DNA of 64,000 nucleotides from Streptomyces sp. NBC_01217 (GTDB taxonomy: Bacteria > Actinomycetota > Actinomycetes > Streptomycetales > Streptomycetaceae): positions 124,001 through 188,000 of the forward strand of contig NZ_CP108538.1 in assembly GCF_035994185.1 (NCBI RefSeq), written 5' to 3'. The notes beneath the pieces were generated by a model that saw only the letters and a list, made by a program, of their open reading frames with translations, did no database searches and had not been told where the DNA came from. The translations under genes were made by a program, and so were the position numbers. Of this stretch, positions 26,201 through 42,179 are shown in pieces; position 1 is the stretch's first letter; the number at the start of each line of letters is the position of its first letter.

Positions 26201-28593
26201 GGCACGTCGTCGACGTCGCAGACCATGCGGACCATGGTGGATTCGGTGTGCCCGTAGTGGTTCTGCACCCGCAGCCCGGGGCGGGCGGCGCGGGCGCGCT
26301 CCACGATGGACCAGGGCAGCGCCTCGCCGGCGAACATCAGCAGCTTGCGCGGCAGGACGGCGCCGATGTCGCCGTGGGCCGCGAGCAGTTCGAAGTGGCT
26401 CGGGACGAGCTTGATGACGTCCATGGGGTGGTCGGCCAGGTAGCCGGCCAGCGCCACGGGGTCCATGGCCGTCTCGCGTGCCACGAAGTGGAGGGTGCCG
26501 CCGGTGGTGAGGGCCGCGTGGAAGCAGGTGTGGGCGAAGTCTGCCGCGATGGTCGACATCACGGCGAAGACGCCGCCGTGGACGTCCTCGCCCAGCCGTT
26601 CCAGGACGCCGTCCAGGTAGTCGGTCACGCTGCCGTGCTCGACGGCGACGCCCTTGGGTGTGCCGGTGGACCCGGAGGTGAAGATGACGTGCAGCAGGTG
26701 CTCGGGGCGCACCGGCACGTCAGGCCGGTGCTCGGGGCGGTCCCGGAGCGTCGCTGGGTCGTCGAGGACGACGACGTGCCTGCCGTCCCCCTTGAACAGT
26801 CCGGCGAACTCCCGCACGGTGACGACCGTGCGGACCCCGGCGGTCTCCAGGATCGAGGTGATCCGGCTCGCCGGATACATGGCGTCCAACGGCACGTATC
26901 CGGCACCTGCCTTCAGGACGCCGTGCAGCGCGGCGGGCAGGGCGACCGAATGCTCCAGCAGGACCCCGACGGGCTCGTCGCAGGTGACTCCCGCGGCGAT
27001 CAGCGCGTGGGCGATGCGGTTGGCGGTGCGGTCGAGTGCGCCGTAGGTCAGCCGGCCGTCGGGAGCGACGACGGCGAGCGCGTCGGGGGTGCGGTCCGCC
27101 CACCGCTCGACGAGCGGGTGAAGGGTGCGCGGTGTCTCCTCGCGTACCGGGCCGCGCAGTGCCGCGTAGGCGGTCGGTGCCAACGCGGCAGCGCCCACGG
27201 GCGCTTCGAGGTCGTTGAGCATCTGCGCCAGCAGGTTCTGGTACCACAACGCGATGTCCCGCACGGTCTCCTCGTCGAAGAGATCGCTGCGGTAGTTCAC
27301 GTTGCCGGTGAAACCGGCCGGTCCTTCCGCCACGGTGAGGTGGAGATCGGACTTGGCGGACAGCACCGGTGGGCTCAGCGCGGTCACCTCGAGTCCTGGG
27401 AAAGCCGGCGGTTCGTCGCCCAGGACGAGGAAATTGAACAGCGTCTGAACGATCGGCGCGGAGGTGGCGCTGCGGTCGGGACGGAGCCGCGAGACCACCC
27501 GTTCGAACGGCACGTCGGCGTGGGCGAACGCGTCCAGAGCCAGCTCCCGGGTCCGCTGGAGCAGTTCCGCCCACGTCGGGTCGCCGGAAAGGTCGGTACG
27601 CATGACGACGGTGTTGATGAAGCAGCCCACCATGTTGTCCGTACTTGGATGGCGGCGGCCTGCTTCCACCACTCCCACCGGCACGTCGGTGGTGCCGCAC
27701 ATACGCGACAGCAACGCCTGCCAGGTCGCGAGGAACACCATGAACGGGGTGCAGCCGGTCCGTACGGCGACCTCCCGGACTCGTTCGGCGCGGTCGCCGG
27801 CGATCACCAGGTCGACCTCGCTGCCCGCGGGGCCTGCGACCGCGGGCCGGGGCCGGTCGGCAGGAAGGTCCAGCTGGGGCGCGAGACCGGCCAGTTGCTC
27901 CTCCCACCAGTCCAGGTCGTCGTGCTGCTCCGGATGGGAGGCCTGCCACGCGGCGTAGTCGGTGTGCTGTTCGGGAAGCGGCAGTGCCTCGGCGAGTCCG
28001 AGCCTGGCGGCGTACAGGGCGGGGAGTTCAGCGCGGATCACGCCCAAGGACGTGCCGTCGATGGCGATGTGGTGGAACGTCAGGGCGAGTACGGAGACGT
28101 CTTCGTTCCGGAGCAGCGCGGCACGCATGGGCGGCCGCCGCGCCAGGTCGAAGGGCCGGCCGGCCTCCGCCGCGAGCGCCGCGTCCAGGTGTTCCACAGG
28201 AACGTCCTCGACGATCACAGGTACGTCCGCGGCGCTTCCCACGACGGTGACGGGCTCCCCGTCCCGTTCTTCGATCCGGCTGCGGAGCACCTCGTGGCGC
28301 TGCGCCAGCTCCCGGACGGCGGCGAGCAGAGCCTGTTCGTCCAGGGAACCGCGCAGCCGCAGCACGACGCGGGAGTGGAACGCGGAACCGCTGGTGCCGA
28401 GCTGATCGAGGAACCACAGCCTGCTTTGCGCGGAGGTGAGCGGGACCGGCGCGGACGGGTCGGAGCGGCGTGGCAGGGTGTCGGCGGGCTTGGCGAGTGC
28501 CGCCGCCAGGCGCCGCTCCAGCAGCTCACGGGAGCGCGTCTGCGCATCTCCCGCGATCACGAGCGAGCCTTCACCGAGAGCCCCAGCTCCCAT
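23230..28593 (-). CDS. NRPS C-A-PCP-TE fused to an MFS transporter
   Basis: An uninterrupted chain of 1787 residues. The ATG at 28593 is preferred because the AAGGAGG at 28603-28609 is nine bases away, whereas it directly abuts the ATG at 28602. Domains: C (about 45-480, FHHIAIDG), A (about 495-980, FTSGSTGTPKGV, YGHTEST, YRSGD, NGKVDR), PCP (Ser near 1026 in FALGGDSF), TE (about 1080-1310, VYGHSVGSA, late GHYF), then about 1335-1745 a hydrophobic MFS domain with some 10-12 membrane segments and the loop GGTVADRVDRRRVML. My reading of the A-domain code is DFTKMAHMVK, near the Asp type (DLTKVGHIGK): Lys at 278 and His at 322. A chain that releases the peptide and carries its own exporter should sit at the membrane. 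It is downstream of the ATP-grasp gene. Confidence 0.92.
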   Translation of the reverse strand: MGAGALGEGSLVIAGDAQTRSRELLERRLAAALAKPADTLPRRSDPSAPVPLTSAQSRLWFLDQLGTSGSAFHSRVVLRLRGSLDEQALLAAVRELAQRHEVLRSRIEERDGEPVTVVGSAADVPVIVEDVPVEHLDAALAAEAGRPFDLARRPPMRAALLRNEDVSVLALTFHHIAIDGTSLGVIRAELPALYAARLGLAEALPLPEQHTDYAAWQASHPEQHDDLDWWEEQLAGLAPQLDLPADRPRPAVAGPAGSEVDLVIAGDRAERVREVAVRTGCTPFMVFLATWQALLSRMCGTTDVPVGVVEAGRRHPSTDNMVGCFINTVVMRTDLSGDPTWAELLQRTRELALDAFAHADVPFERVVSRLRPDRSATSAPIVQTLFNFLVLGDEPPAFPGLEVTALSPPVLSAKSDLHLTVAEGPAGFTGNVNYRSDLFDEETVRDIALWYQNLLAQMLNDLEAPVGAAALAPTAYAALRGPVREETPRTLHPLVERWADRTPDALAVVAPDGRLTYGALDRTANRIAHALIAAGVTCDEPVGVLLEHSVALPAALHGVLKAGAGYVPLDAMYPASRITSILETAGVRTVVTVREFAGLFKGDGRHVVVLDDPATLRDRPEHRPDVPVRPEHLLHVIFTSGSTGTPKGVAVEHGSVTDYLDGVLERLGEDVHGGVFAVMSTIAADFAHTCFHAALTTGGTLHFVARETAMDPVALAGYLADHPMDVIKLVPSHFELLAAHGDIGAVLPRKLLMFAGEALPWSIVERARAARPGLRVQNHYGHTESTMVRMVCDVDDVPDGLRTGIVPLGRPVPNTTGFLADREGRPLPAGIPGEFLVGGPGVARGYIGAPELTAQRFVTVDGRRLYRSGDVLRMRPDGWVEFRGRVDDQVKVRGYRVEPGDVAEALRGLPGVAEAVVLPVGEGQRQGLAGWVVQDPGSSLDSREVRTGLRERLPEYMVPASLTVLDRFPLTPNGKVDRAALPRPSSGDADERVPPRTPTEHRLAGVWAQVLGLPRIGIDDDFFALGGDSFAAVRAVRACDPGLRVIDMFTRPTVRELAAHLDAADTGRGRLLHRLSGSRNAAATVVCVPYGGGSAAVYQPLAAALPDDLALLAVELPGHDPARPAEEFWPLDELTERLAEEIEATVGGPVLVYGHSVGSAAAVALARRLEAGGREVLGVVVAGNFPSAGLPGRLAAWANRVLPLERWASSRHYRDVLRTTGGILDDMDDTTTETALRAMRHDSTQARAWYARELAAPRAALAAPVLCVVGEADHSTELYQERYREWGAFADRVELATIPKAGHYFLRHQAAPLAALLRQRITDWTAGRLPEPVAATPVRSSGLRPFHTVAAGQFLSMLGGSLSMFALGVWAYQRSGRVLDLALVTMLATLPAVLVTPLGGTVADRVDRRRVMLAADGTSGLAMAVLAVLLATGRMSLAAVCLIVTITSIATAFHRPAYLAATAQLVPKPYLPQANALVGLGLGFAGVVGPLLGGALVAVVGVSGVVGVSVCAFAAGVGSLLAVRFPDRMFRRQRETFGQALTGGWRFIARRRPLLLLTGFAAVLNLFASTVFVAVQPLVLSFAGTAQLGLVTTVGGLGGVVGGLLMVPWGGTRRRAIGMIGATLGVGAGTVLMGVHASLPVVAAGLALRIGAMAVMNAHWLSIIQVKVGQELQGRVLATNVMLALATQPVGFLAAGPLADGVFTPALRGHPALGAVLGTGPGSGMALLLIVCGLCIAAWGALGLLYRPLRRLEDDLPDATPGAETEHDLDLVQEQADTRFAATRRTG

Positions 28594-28707
28594 GGCGTTC
28601 ATCCTCCTTCGAGATGCCTGCCGCCGCCGGCGGCCGGCGGTCCAGACGACACCGCCTCATGTCTGCGGGTACAGCGCGGGCGCATCCGATGACCGCCCGG
28701 GAGAACC

Positions 28708-29991
28708 TCATGATCCGTACGCGCCGGACGACGTTCGCATCGTGATCCGCAAGCGGCCCACTGCCTCCTCGGCCCGGCGCACGGCTTCGTCCGGAGTCGC
28801 CGCACAGCTGATGGCGAACGCGGCGCAGTCCATCGAATGGCGCAGTTCGTAGGTACGTGTGCCGGGCTCCACCATGAAGCCGCAATGGATCACGTCCGGA
28901 ACCGCATACGCCTCCTTCAGCCCGTCGACGCTTTCGACCACACCGGGCCCGGCGTGCAGGAAGCGGACCGCCGCGAATCGCCCGGCCCGCCGCGGTAGCG
29001 GGGGTTTCGGGTCTTCGCCCTTGTGCAGGCCCCAGTAGGCGCGGAACAACTCCGTGTCGTAGGCCCACTCGATCAGGTCCACCATGCGGTCGCCGGGCAG
29101 GCGTCCGGCACACTCGACCAGGTAGGGCGTGCCCGCTTCGACGATCCACTCGCAGCAGACGAGGCCCGTGCCGAAGCCCACCGTGCGCACGACCGCCTCG
29201 GTCTGCTCACGCAGGCGCGTTTCGAGCTCCTCGGGTATGTCGGCGGGAGCCAGCTTTCCGCGCTCGACCGGCCTGGGGCCCGGGTACAGCTCTGTCTCGG
29301 TCACGTTGCCGAACAGCGTCCGGCCGGCCGACACCAGCAACTCGACGCTGAACTCCCGTCCTTGGACGAAGCGCTCGACGAGCATCCGCACAGCGGCGGG
29401 CCGGTCCGGCCCCGAGACGCTCACATCCAGGGTGCGGCACTCCGTGACGCATTGCGCCCAGACCGCGTCGATGTCGTCCGCGGACCGGAGGATGTACGTG
29501 CCGAGGGACCCCACCCGGTCGGCCGGCTTGAGGATCGCCGCGCCCGGGTGGCCTGTCATGAACGCCCGCACCTCTTCCGGGCTGCTGACGGCCTGCGACT
29601 CGGGGTTGGGGATACCGGCCGCCCGGGTCACCCTCCGGAGCAGCGATTTGTCGCGCAGCAGCTCCGCCGCGCCGAGCCCGGCGCCGGGGAGGCCGTAACG
29701 CTCGGCGAGACGTGCGGCAAATGGAGTGGCGTACTCGACGGCGGGGGCTACCGCGGCCGGCGCGAGATCGGGATGGGCGTTGAAGAACTCATCCGCTGTC
29801 CCTGCCAGTTGGTACTCCCAGCCGACCACTTCACGGATCACCGCCGCATCCTTCAGCTGGGATCGCAGGTGACCCTTGCGGATGGTCTCCGGTTCTTCGA
29901 TGAGGATCACCGAGGCGTCGGGCTGGAACACGCCGATGGCAGCCACCGCCACCCAGGCGAATCCCACCATGATCACGGGAGGGGCCGTCAT
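28708..29991 (-). CDS. ATP-grasp carboxylate-amine ligase
   Basis: The ATG at 29991 follows a clear GAGGAG site and gives 427 residues. An alternative ATG at 30057 overlaps the NRPS stop and would add 22 residues. The protein has an N-terminal Rossmann-like segment (PPVIMVGFAWVAVAAIGVFQ), a central lid region with AAILKPADRVGSLGTYIL, the metal/ATP site region MLVERFVQGREFSVELLVSA, GLVCCEWIVEAGTPYLVECA with the conserved E-x-N-like acidic end altered to ECAGRLPGD, and a C-terminal beta-rich domain. ATP-grasp enzymes make acyl phosphates and join them to amines. Here it may add an amino acid or cap to the peptide, or make a dipeptide precursor. Its place between two NRPS genes supports a pathway role. 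Confidence 0.88.
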   Translation of the reverse strand: MTAPPVIMVGFAWVAVAAIGVFQPDASVILIEEPETIRKGHLRSQLKDAAVIREVVGWEYQLAGTADEFFNAHPDLAPAAVAPAVEYATPFAARLAERYGLPGAGLGAAELLRDKSLLRRVTRAAGIPNPESQAVSSPEEVRAFMTGHPGAAILKPADRVGSLGTYILRSADDIDAVWAQCVTECRTLDVSVSGPDRPAAVRMLVERFVQGREFSVELLVSAGRTLFGNVTETELYPGPRPVERGKLAPADIPEELETRLREQTEAVVRTVGFGTGLVCCEWIVEAGTPYLVECAGRLPGDRMVDLIEWAYDTELFRAYWGLHKGEDPKPPLPRRAGRFAAVRFLHAGPGVVESVDGLKEAYAVPDVIHCGFMVEPGTRTYELRHSMDCAAFAISCAATPDEAVRRAEEAVGRLRITMRTSSGAYGS

Positions 29992-30053
29992 GTTTCTCTC
30001 TCCTCGGGCATTCAGGATCGTTTCCGACCGGTGCACGGTTCTGGCCGGAACCG

Positions 30054-36380
<6,327 letters not shown>

Positions 36381-37026
36381 CGTTTCCGTTCCTTGAGCTC
36401 GTTCGGCCTGCTCGTCGAAAACGGGACGCATTCCCCCTCACGCGCACCACGCGAGCAGATTTCATCCACTCGACAACGACCAGCAGCGACGGCAGCCTAA
36501 GCCCCTTGAGGAACCATCAAATGGAACTTTAACGCGTCGATGACGGTAATCAGGCCACCCTTGACGTGAATTTCACGCACGGCCGCCACAGGGTGCCACG
36601 ATGGACCGGGCCAGGGTGGGGCCGACGTCAGGACCTCGGAAAAGTGAGAGTGCATCCGGCCATGCTGGTGATGGATTTCGCCGCTTTCCGAAGTGCTACA
36701 GTTCGGCCTGGCCGCATCGCCGGACACCGAAGATGCCGCGCGACGGAAACCCGCCGGGTAAATGCGTAAGAATTGGCTGCCGCATTTTCCCGGCAACCAC
36801 GAAACGCACGAGGCCGGTCAATCCGTTTTGCGTCCCGGCCGCCAGAACGGATATCAGCGGGCCGAAGCGCCCCGCCGACGAAGTAGTGAACGGGCCGACG
36901 GTTTTCACCGACGAACCACTGCCCCCGAAGTCAACGGCCCCCACTGCGTCCGGCGGAGCGACTCCGCCGGACCGGAACGGCCGGAACCGCAGTCCACTGG
37001 ATGAACGACGAGGAAGGGGAGGCGCG
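36381..37026. promoter_or_regulatory. Divergent promoter region between the two NRPS operons
   Basis: The 646-base gap between start codons facing away from each other contains no credible gene and is notably richer in A and T than its surroundings. It should carry both operon promoters. A possible rightward promoter is TTGAGG near 36506 and TTTAAC 16 bases later. TTGACG at about 36561 is another -35-like word. The rightward ribosome site GGGGAGG is at about 37015-37021. The inverted pair around TGACGTGAATTTCACGCAC could be an operator. All are by eye. Confidence 0.45.
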
Positions 37027-40000
37027 ATGACGACGACCGGGTCGGACCGTACGTCGGTGCGCCACCGGCAAAAGTCGGACCCCGCGCTCGCGGGGAACGA
37101 CGCCACCTTGGCGGATCTGTTCGAGGCACAGGTACGGCTGTACCCCGACAGGACGGCCGTCACCTGTGGCGCCGAGCACCTCGACTACGCCACCCTCGAC
37201 GAGCGTGCCAACCGCCTGGCCCACGCGCTCATCCGGCACGGCGCCGGTCCCGAACGGGTCGTCGCCCTGGCGCTTCCGCGCTCGATCGACCTCGTGGTGG
37301 CCGTCCTCGCGGTCCTCAAGTCGGGCGCCGCCTATCTGCCGCTGGACCTGGACCACCCTCGGGAACGCCTGGAGCGCACCCTCCGGGACGCACGCCCGGT
37401 GGTGCTGCTCAGCCTCGAACCGATCGCACTGCGCACCGACGTCCCGCCCATGGTCCTCCGCGACCCGGGGACCAGGACGGACCTGGCGCACGGTCCAGTG
37501 ACCGCGCCTACCGCGGCGGACCGCCACGGCCCGCTCACCGTGCACGCGGCCGCGTACGTCATCTACACCTCCGGCTCCACAGGCCGGCCCAAGGGCGTGG
37601 TCGCGTCCCACCACAACGTCGTCCGCCTGTTCACCCGCACCGCCGCCTTCCTCCGATTCTCCGAGCGCGACGTGTGGACGCTCTTCCACTCCTACGCGTT
37701 CGACGTCTCGGTGTGGGAGATGTGGGGTGCCCTGCTGCACGGCGGACGCCTGGTCGTGGTCTCCTACGATGTCAGCCGCTCTCCCGAGCGCTTCCTCGAA
37801 CTACTGGCCGACGAGCGGGTCACGGTCCTGAGTCAGACGCCCTCCGCCTTCTACCCGCTGATGCACGCCGACCGGGACCGTCCCTCGTCGGGCAGCCCGC
37901 TCGTCCTGCGCACCGTGGTGTTCGCCGGCGAGGCGCTCGACTTCGCCAGGCTGGCGCCCTGGTACGAACGGCATGGCGACGACGCCCCCGTCCTGATCAA
38001 CATGTACGGGATCACCGAGACCACCGTCCACGCCACCGTCACGGCACTCACCCGCGACGACGCCGTTGCCGGCGCCCCGAGCCGGATCGGTACCGGCATC
38101 GCCGACCTGTCCACCTACGTCCTGGACGAGGCACTGCGCCCGGTGCCCGACGGTGCCGCCGGAGAACTCTACGTTGCCGGGCCGGGGGTGGTGCGTGGCT
38201 ACCTGGGCCAACCGCCCCTGACCGCCGCACGCTTCGTCGCCGATCCCTTCGGGCCGCCTGGCAGCCGCATGTACCGCAGCGGCGACATCGTCCGCCGTAC
38301 CGAGCGGGGCGAGCTGGAGTCCCTCGGTCGCGCGGACGAACAGGTGAAGATCCGCGGCTTCCGCGTCGAGCCCGGTGAGATCGCGGCGGCCCTGGAGGCT
38401 CACCCGGTGGTGCACCAGGCCGCGGTCATCGTCCGCGAGGACACCCCCGGCGATCGGCGCCTGGTCGCCTACGTCGTCCCCCGCCGCCGAGTGCGGGCAC
38501 TCGCCGACACCACGGCGCACGTCGACGACTGGGCGAAGGTCTTCGACTCCCAGTACGCGGGCGCCGGGACGACGGGCGACATCGCCTTCGGCGAGGACTT
38601 CACCGGCTGGCACGACACCTATGCCGACGGCGCTCCCCTGCCCGCCCCCCACATGCGGGAGTGGCGCGACGCAACGGTGCGGCGCATCCGGGAGCTGCGC
38701 CCCCGCCGCGTCCTGGAGATCGGCGTGGGGACCGGACTGCTGCTGTCGCAGCTGGCTCCCGGATGCGAGGAGTACTGGGGAACCGACATTTCCGTGAGGG
38801 CGGTTGACACCCTGCGCCACGAGACGGCCGCGCGGCCAGGTCTGGACGGGCGAGTCCAGCTCAGCCACCGGGCGGCCCACGACGTCGGCAACCTGCCGCC
38901 CGCGCACTTCGACGTGGTGGTGCTCAACTCCGTCTTGCAGTACTTCTCCGACGGCGACTACCTGCTCGACGTGCTGAGCAAGGCCTGGAACCTGCTCCGT
39001 CCGGGTGGAACCCTCTTCGCGGGCGACGTCCGCGACGCCAGGTCCCTGCGCTGCTTCTCCAGCGCCGCCGTCCTGCGTCGCGCGTCCGCGCGGGACGACC
39101 GGGCAAGGCTGCGGCAGGCCGTCGAACGTGCCCTGGCCCTGGAGGCCGAACTGCTCGTCGCTCCGGACTTCTTCCACGCCTTCGCACGGCGGGAGGACGG
39201 TGGGCGCGGTGGACGTCCAGGTGCGCCGCGGCCGCCACCACAACGAGATGACCCGGTACCGCTACGACGCCGTGCTGCACAAGGCGGGCACACCGGTCAC
39301 CCGTGCTGCTCCGGACCCCGTCCGGCTGCGCTGGTCCGAGGACGTGGCGTCCGCGGCCCGACTCGCCTCCCGGCTGCGCGAGCAGCGCCCCGAGTGGCTG
39401 AGGGTGGCCGGCGTGCCGAACCGACGGACAGCCCAGGAAGCCGCGGCCGTGCGGGCCTTCGACCACGGGGCGGACGTCGCCGAGGTCCGCGACCTGCTGG
39501 CGCGAGCACCGCACGGGGTCGATCCGGAGGCGGTGTACGCCCTCGGCAGTGAACTGGGCTACCGAGTCGCGGTCGCCCCGTCGGCGACGTCCGTCGACGC
39601 GGTGGACGTCCTCTTCTCCCGCGTGGACGGGATCCTGGAGGCGTACGAGCCGACCGGTTCCATCGCGGAACCGGCGGTCTACACCAACAGCCCCATGGCG
39701 GCACGCCACGGCGCACAGGAGACCCCCCTCCTCCGGGCCCACCTGCGTGAGCGGCTGCCCGACTACATGGTGCCCGCAGCCGTGGTGTACCTGGAGCGGC
39801 TGCCCCTCACAGTCAACGGCAAGCTGGACCGCGCTGCGCTGCCCGCGCCGGAGGCCGGAGGAGACGCCACCCTTCGCACCCCGCGGTCACCCGACGAGCA
39901 GGCGCTGTGCGAACTGTTCGCGGAGGCCCTTGGAATCGACCGGATCGGGATCGACGACAGCTTCTTCGACCTCGGCGGCCACTCGCTGCTCGCCGCGAGG

Positions 40001-40168
40001 CTGGTCGCCGAGATCCGCGCCCAACTGGACGCGGATCTCGGTGTCCGCGATCTCTTCGAAGCGCCGACCGTCGCCGCTCTGGCGCCGCGGCTGCGGACAC
40101 CGGCGCAGCGCCGAGGCGCGTCCGAGCGCTCTGGTTTCGTGTTTCAAAAAAGTGAGGTACCGTCATGA
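37027..40168 (+). CDS. NRPS A-methyltransferase-PCP, split by an apparent frameshift near 39200
   Basis: The ATG at 37027 has a GGGGAGG site. The first frame encodes an A domain with no preceding C domain ([46 protein letters not shown]), so this is a loading module. Next comes a SAM methyltransferase inserted before A9-A10: [43 protein letters not shown]. Homology leaves this frame near 39200 and resumes one base later in the frame ending at 40168: [41 protein letters not shown] and the PCP motif FDLGGHSLL. Read as one product after correcting one base it is about 1046 residues. My code reading DVWSVAMVHK is nearest Thr/Ser types. The first frame alone ends at 39552. A real split, programmed shift or sequencing error cannot be distinguished. 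Confidence 0.85.
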
Positions 40169-41841
40169 TGAGCCTTGAGCCGGTGGAGGAGCAGGTCTCC
40201 GCCACTGATTCCCGATACACCTGGGCCTATCCGGTCGACCAGCCGGCTTCAGAGCCGCAGGCGAAGAGGATCCGGACGATCTGGTATGTGGGGCTTCCTC
40301 TCACGTCCGCCCATCGCGGCAGCCACTCCGGCGGAGGAGCCCTCATCGACGAGGCGGGAGACCAGTCCCGCTACGCGAACGAAGGCACGGTCTACCCGCA
40401 TTCCGCGCTGGTCGAAATGATCACCTATCAGAACGCGTGCTTCCCCCATCTGGACTGGCAGTACCTGGACATGAGCCATCTCGACTGGGAAGTCGTACGG
40501 GCGAGGATCCAGGCGGATCCGCCCGACATGGCGGCATTCACCGTCTATTCATCGACCGCGATGTGGGCGTACATCGTCGCCGCCGAGATCAAACGGGTGA
40601 ATCCCGACGCCGTGATCGTCTTCGGCAACGACCACCCCGGAATCCTGCATCGCGAGGTCCTCTCGGGCACGTACGGTTCGAAGATCGTGGACTTTGTCTG
40701 CACGGGGAACAACGGCCCGTTCACCATGATGGGACTGCTGTCGTGGCTCGAGGGGAGGATCGACCTCTCCCGGATTCCGTCGCTCGCGTACCGGGGCGGA
40801 ACCGGGGAGATCCACAACCAGCCGGCTCCCACGTATCCCCTGTCCGAACGGATGCTCCCCGACTACCGGCTCATCGAGGACCAGCTGAAGGAGCACTACG
40901 ACGACGCGTTCAAAGTCTGGTACGCGTCGCACTACGACTTGAAACGCATGGTCACCCTGCCGTTGGACGGCGGCTGCAACTGGGGCCGGCGCCCCACACG
41001 CCGGTGCCTGCACTGCTCGATCCAGGGGCTGACGCCGAAGACGACGGACGTCAGCGCGGCAGTCTCCACGCTGGAAGTACTCGTCGGCCAGCTGAAGTCG
41101 AACGTCTACGCGGCGGGCGACTCCACGTTGGGGATGTCGAAGGCGCAGTGGGGCGGGAGTTCCTCATTCCTCGACGAGCTGGCCGAGGCCTGCGCCGGGT
41201 CGGAGATCCTCCGGGGGCAGCGGTTCATGCTCGCCTACGGCCTGGTCTACGAGTTCCTGCAGGCGGCGGAGCTCTGCAAGGGATTTGTGAAGACCTGGAA
41301 CGTCGGTATCGAGGCCTTCGACCCGAAGCTGCTGAAAGGCAACTCGAAGGGCATCAACAAGGGACCCGACAGGGTGATCGAGGCCTTGGAGCTGGCGCAG
41401 AGCCTCGACTACAAGATGTACCTCTCGGGGATCCTCGGTCTCCCGGGCACCACCTTGCGGCAGCTCAAGGAGGAAGTGGACAACTGGCTCTCCATAACGG
41501 AGGCCTATACGGGATCAATCACGACGATATCCGTCGCCGCCCCGGCAATCATCCCCGGCTCCCGCATGTACCGTGACGCCTTTAACCAGCACGCGAGCGT
41601 CAGGGAATGGCATGGCGAGCTGCTGCCCATCAGGAAGCTCTCGGAGCTCTACATCCGGGAGAACACCGAGGTGGAGCTGGCGGACGTCGAAGCGGCGCTG
41701 GCCGATCTCGGGCGGGGAGTGATCGCCTTGGACAACGCCGGCGCCAACGTCAAGTTCGGCGGTTACATGCTGGGCGGGGTGGACCACGAGGAGACGTACG
41801 AGCGCCGTCTGCTGCACGAGATCTTCAGCGAGCTCAGCTGA
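40165..41841 (+). CDS. Cobalamin-binding-type radical SAM enzyme with CX9CX2C cluster motif
   Basis: The ATG at 40165 overlaps the NRPS stop (ATGATGA), and GAGG lies nine bases upstream. The product has 558 residues. Residues about 60-200 look like the B12-binding Rossmann region of B12/radical SAM proteins: [49 protein letters not shown]. The 4Fe-4S motif is Cys271-Cys281-Cys284 in [16 protein letters not shown], that is CX9CX2C instead of CX3CX2C, with the CxWG context seen in some RiPP-maturing members. The TIM-barrel part follows ([33 protein letters not shown]). Such enzymes methylate unreactive carbons or form rings. Coupling to the A-MT-PCP gene suggests it acts on that amino acid or on the peptide. 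Confidence 0.88.
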   Translation: MMSLEPVEEQVSATDSRYTWAYPVDQPASEPQAKRIRTIWYVGLPLTSAHRGSHSGGGALIDEAGDQSRYANEGTVYPHSALVEMITYQNACFPHLDWQYLDMSHLDWEVVRARIQADPPDMAAFTVYSSTAMWAYIVAAEIKRVNPDAVIVFGNDHPGILHREVLSGTYGSKIVDFVCTGNNGPFTMMGLLSWLEGRIDLSRIPSLAYRGGTGEIHNQPAPTYPLSERMLPDYRLIEDQLKEHYDDAFKVWYASHYDLKRMVTLPLDGGCNWGRRPTRRCLHCSIQGLTPKTTDVSAAVSTLEVLVGQLKSNVYAAGDSTLGMSKAQWGGSSSFLDELAEACAGSEILRGQRFMLAYGLVYEFLQAAELCKGFVKTWNVGIEAFDPKLLKGNSKGINKGPDRVIEALELAQSLDYKMYLSGILGLPGTTLRQLKEEVDNWLSITEAYTGSITTISVAAPAIIPGSRMYRDAFNQHASVREWHGELLPIRKLSELYIRENTEVELADVEAALADLGRGVIALDNAGANVKFGGYMLGGVDHEETYERRLLHEIFSELS

Positions 41842-41903
41842 CCCGACCGCCTTCGGTCGGCGTTTGCAGCCCATGACCAACCGACGACAGCACTGGACCA
41901 GCC

Positions 41904-42140
41904 GTGACGAATCCCTTCGAAGACTCGACCGCACACTACTTCGTACTCTCCAATAAGGAGGGCCAGCACTCCCTCCGGCCGGTGCGCGCAGACGTCCCCG
42001 AGGGGTGGGAGATCACCATCGGAGAGGCACCGCGTCAGGATTGCCTCGACTATGTCGAGCGTTCCTGGGCCGACATGCGCCCCAGGAGTCCGGTCGCGGC
42101 CATGGAGGAGAGCTCAGTGTCGGTTCACGGGGAAGAGTAG
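41904..42140 (+). CDS. MbtH-like protein (first copy)
   Basis: The GTG at 41904 gives 78 residues with the MbtH signature: TNPFEDSTAHYFVLSNKEGQ, HSLRPVRADVPEGW, CLDYVERSWADMRPRSP. MbtH proteins bind and activate NRPS A domains. Family members almost always have SLWP; here the Trp is replaced by Arg (SLRP), and the last motif is WADMRP not WTDMRP. These changes fall in the A-domain-binding surface, so reduced function is possible. The gene lies between the radical SAM gene and the broken thioesterase, 18 bases before the latter's ATG. Confidence 0.92.
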   Translation: MTNPFEDSTAHYFVLSNKEGQHSLRPVRADVPEGWEITIGEAPRQDCLDYVERSWADMRPRSPVAAMEESSVSVHGEE

Positions 42141-42179
42141 AAGCGGTACCTCGTCGAGATGACCAGAAATACAGACAGC

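Noticed and set aside
24202-28692. Plus-strand open frame of 1496 codons opposite the NRPS-MFS gene
   Set aside because: It mirrors the coding strand of a clear NRPS with all motifs. His/Gly/Gln-rich low-complexity translation and no ribosome site mark it as a shadow frame.
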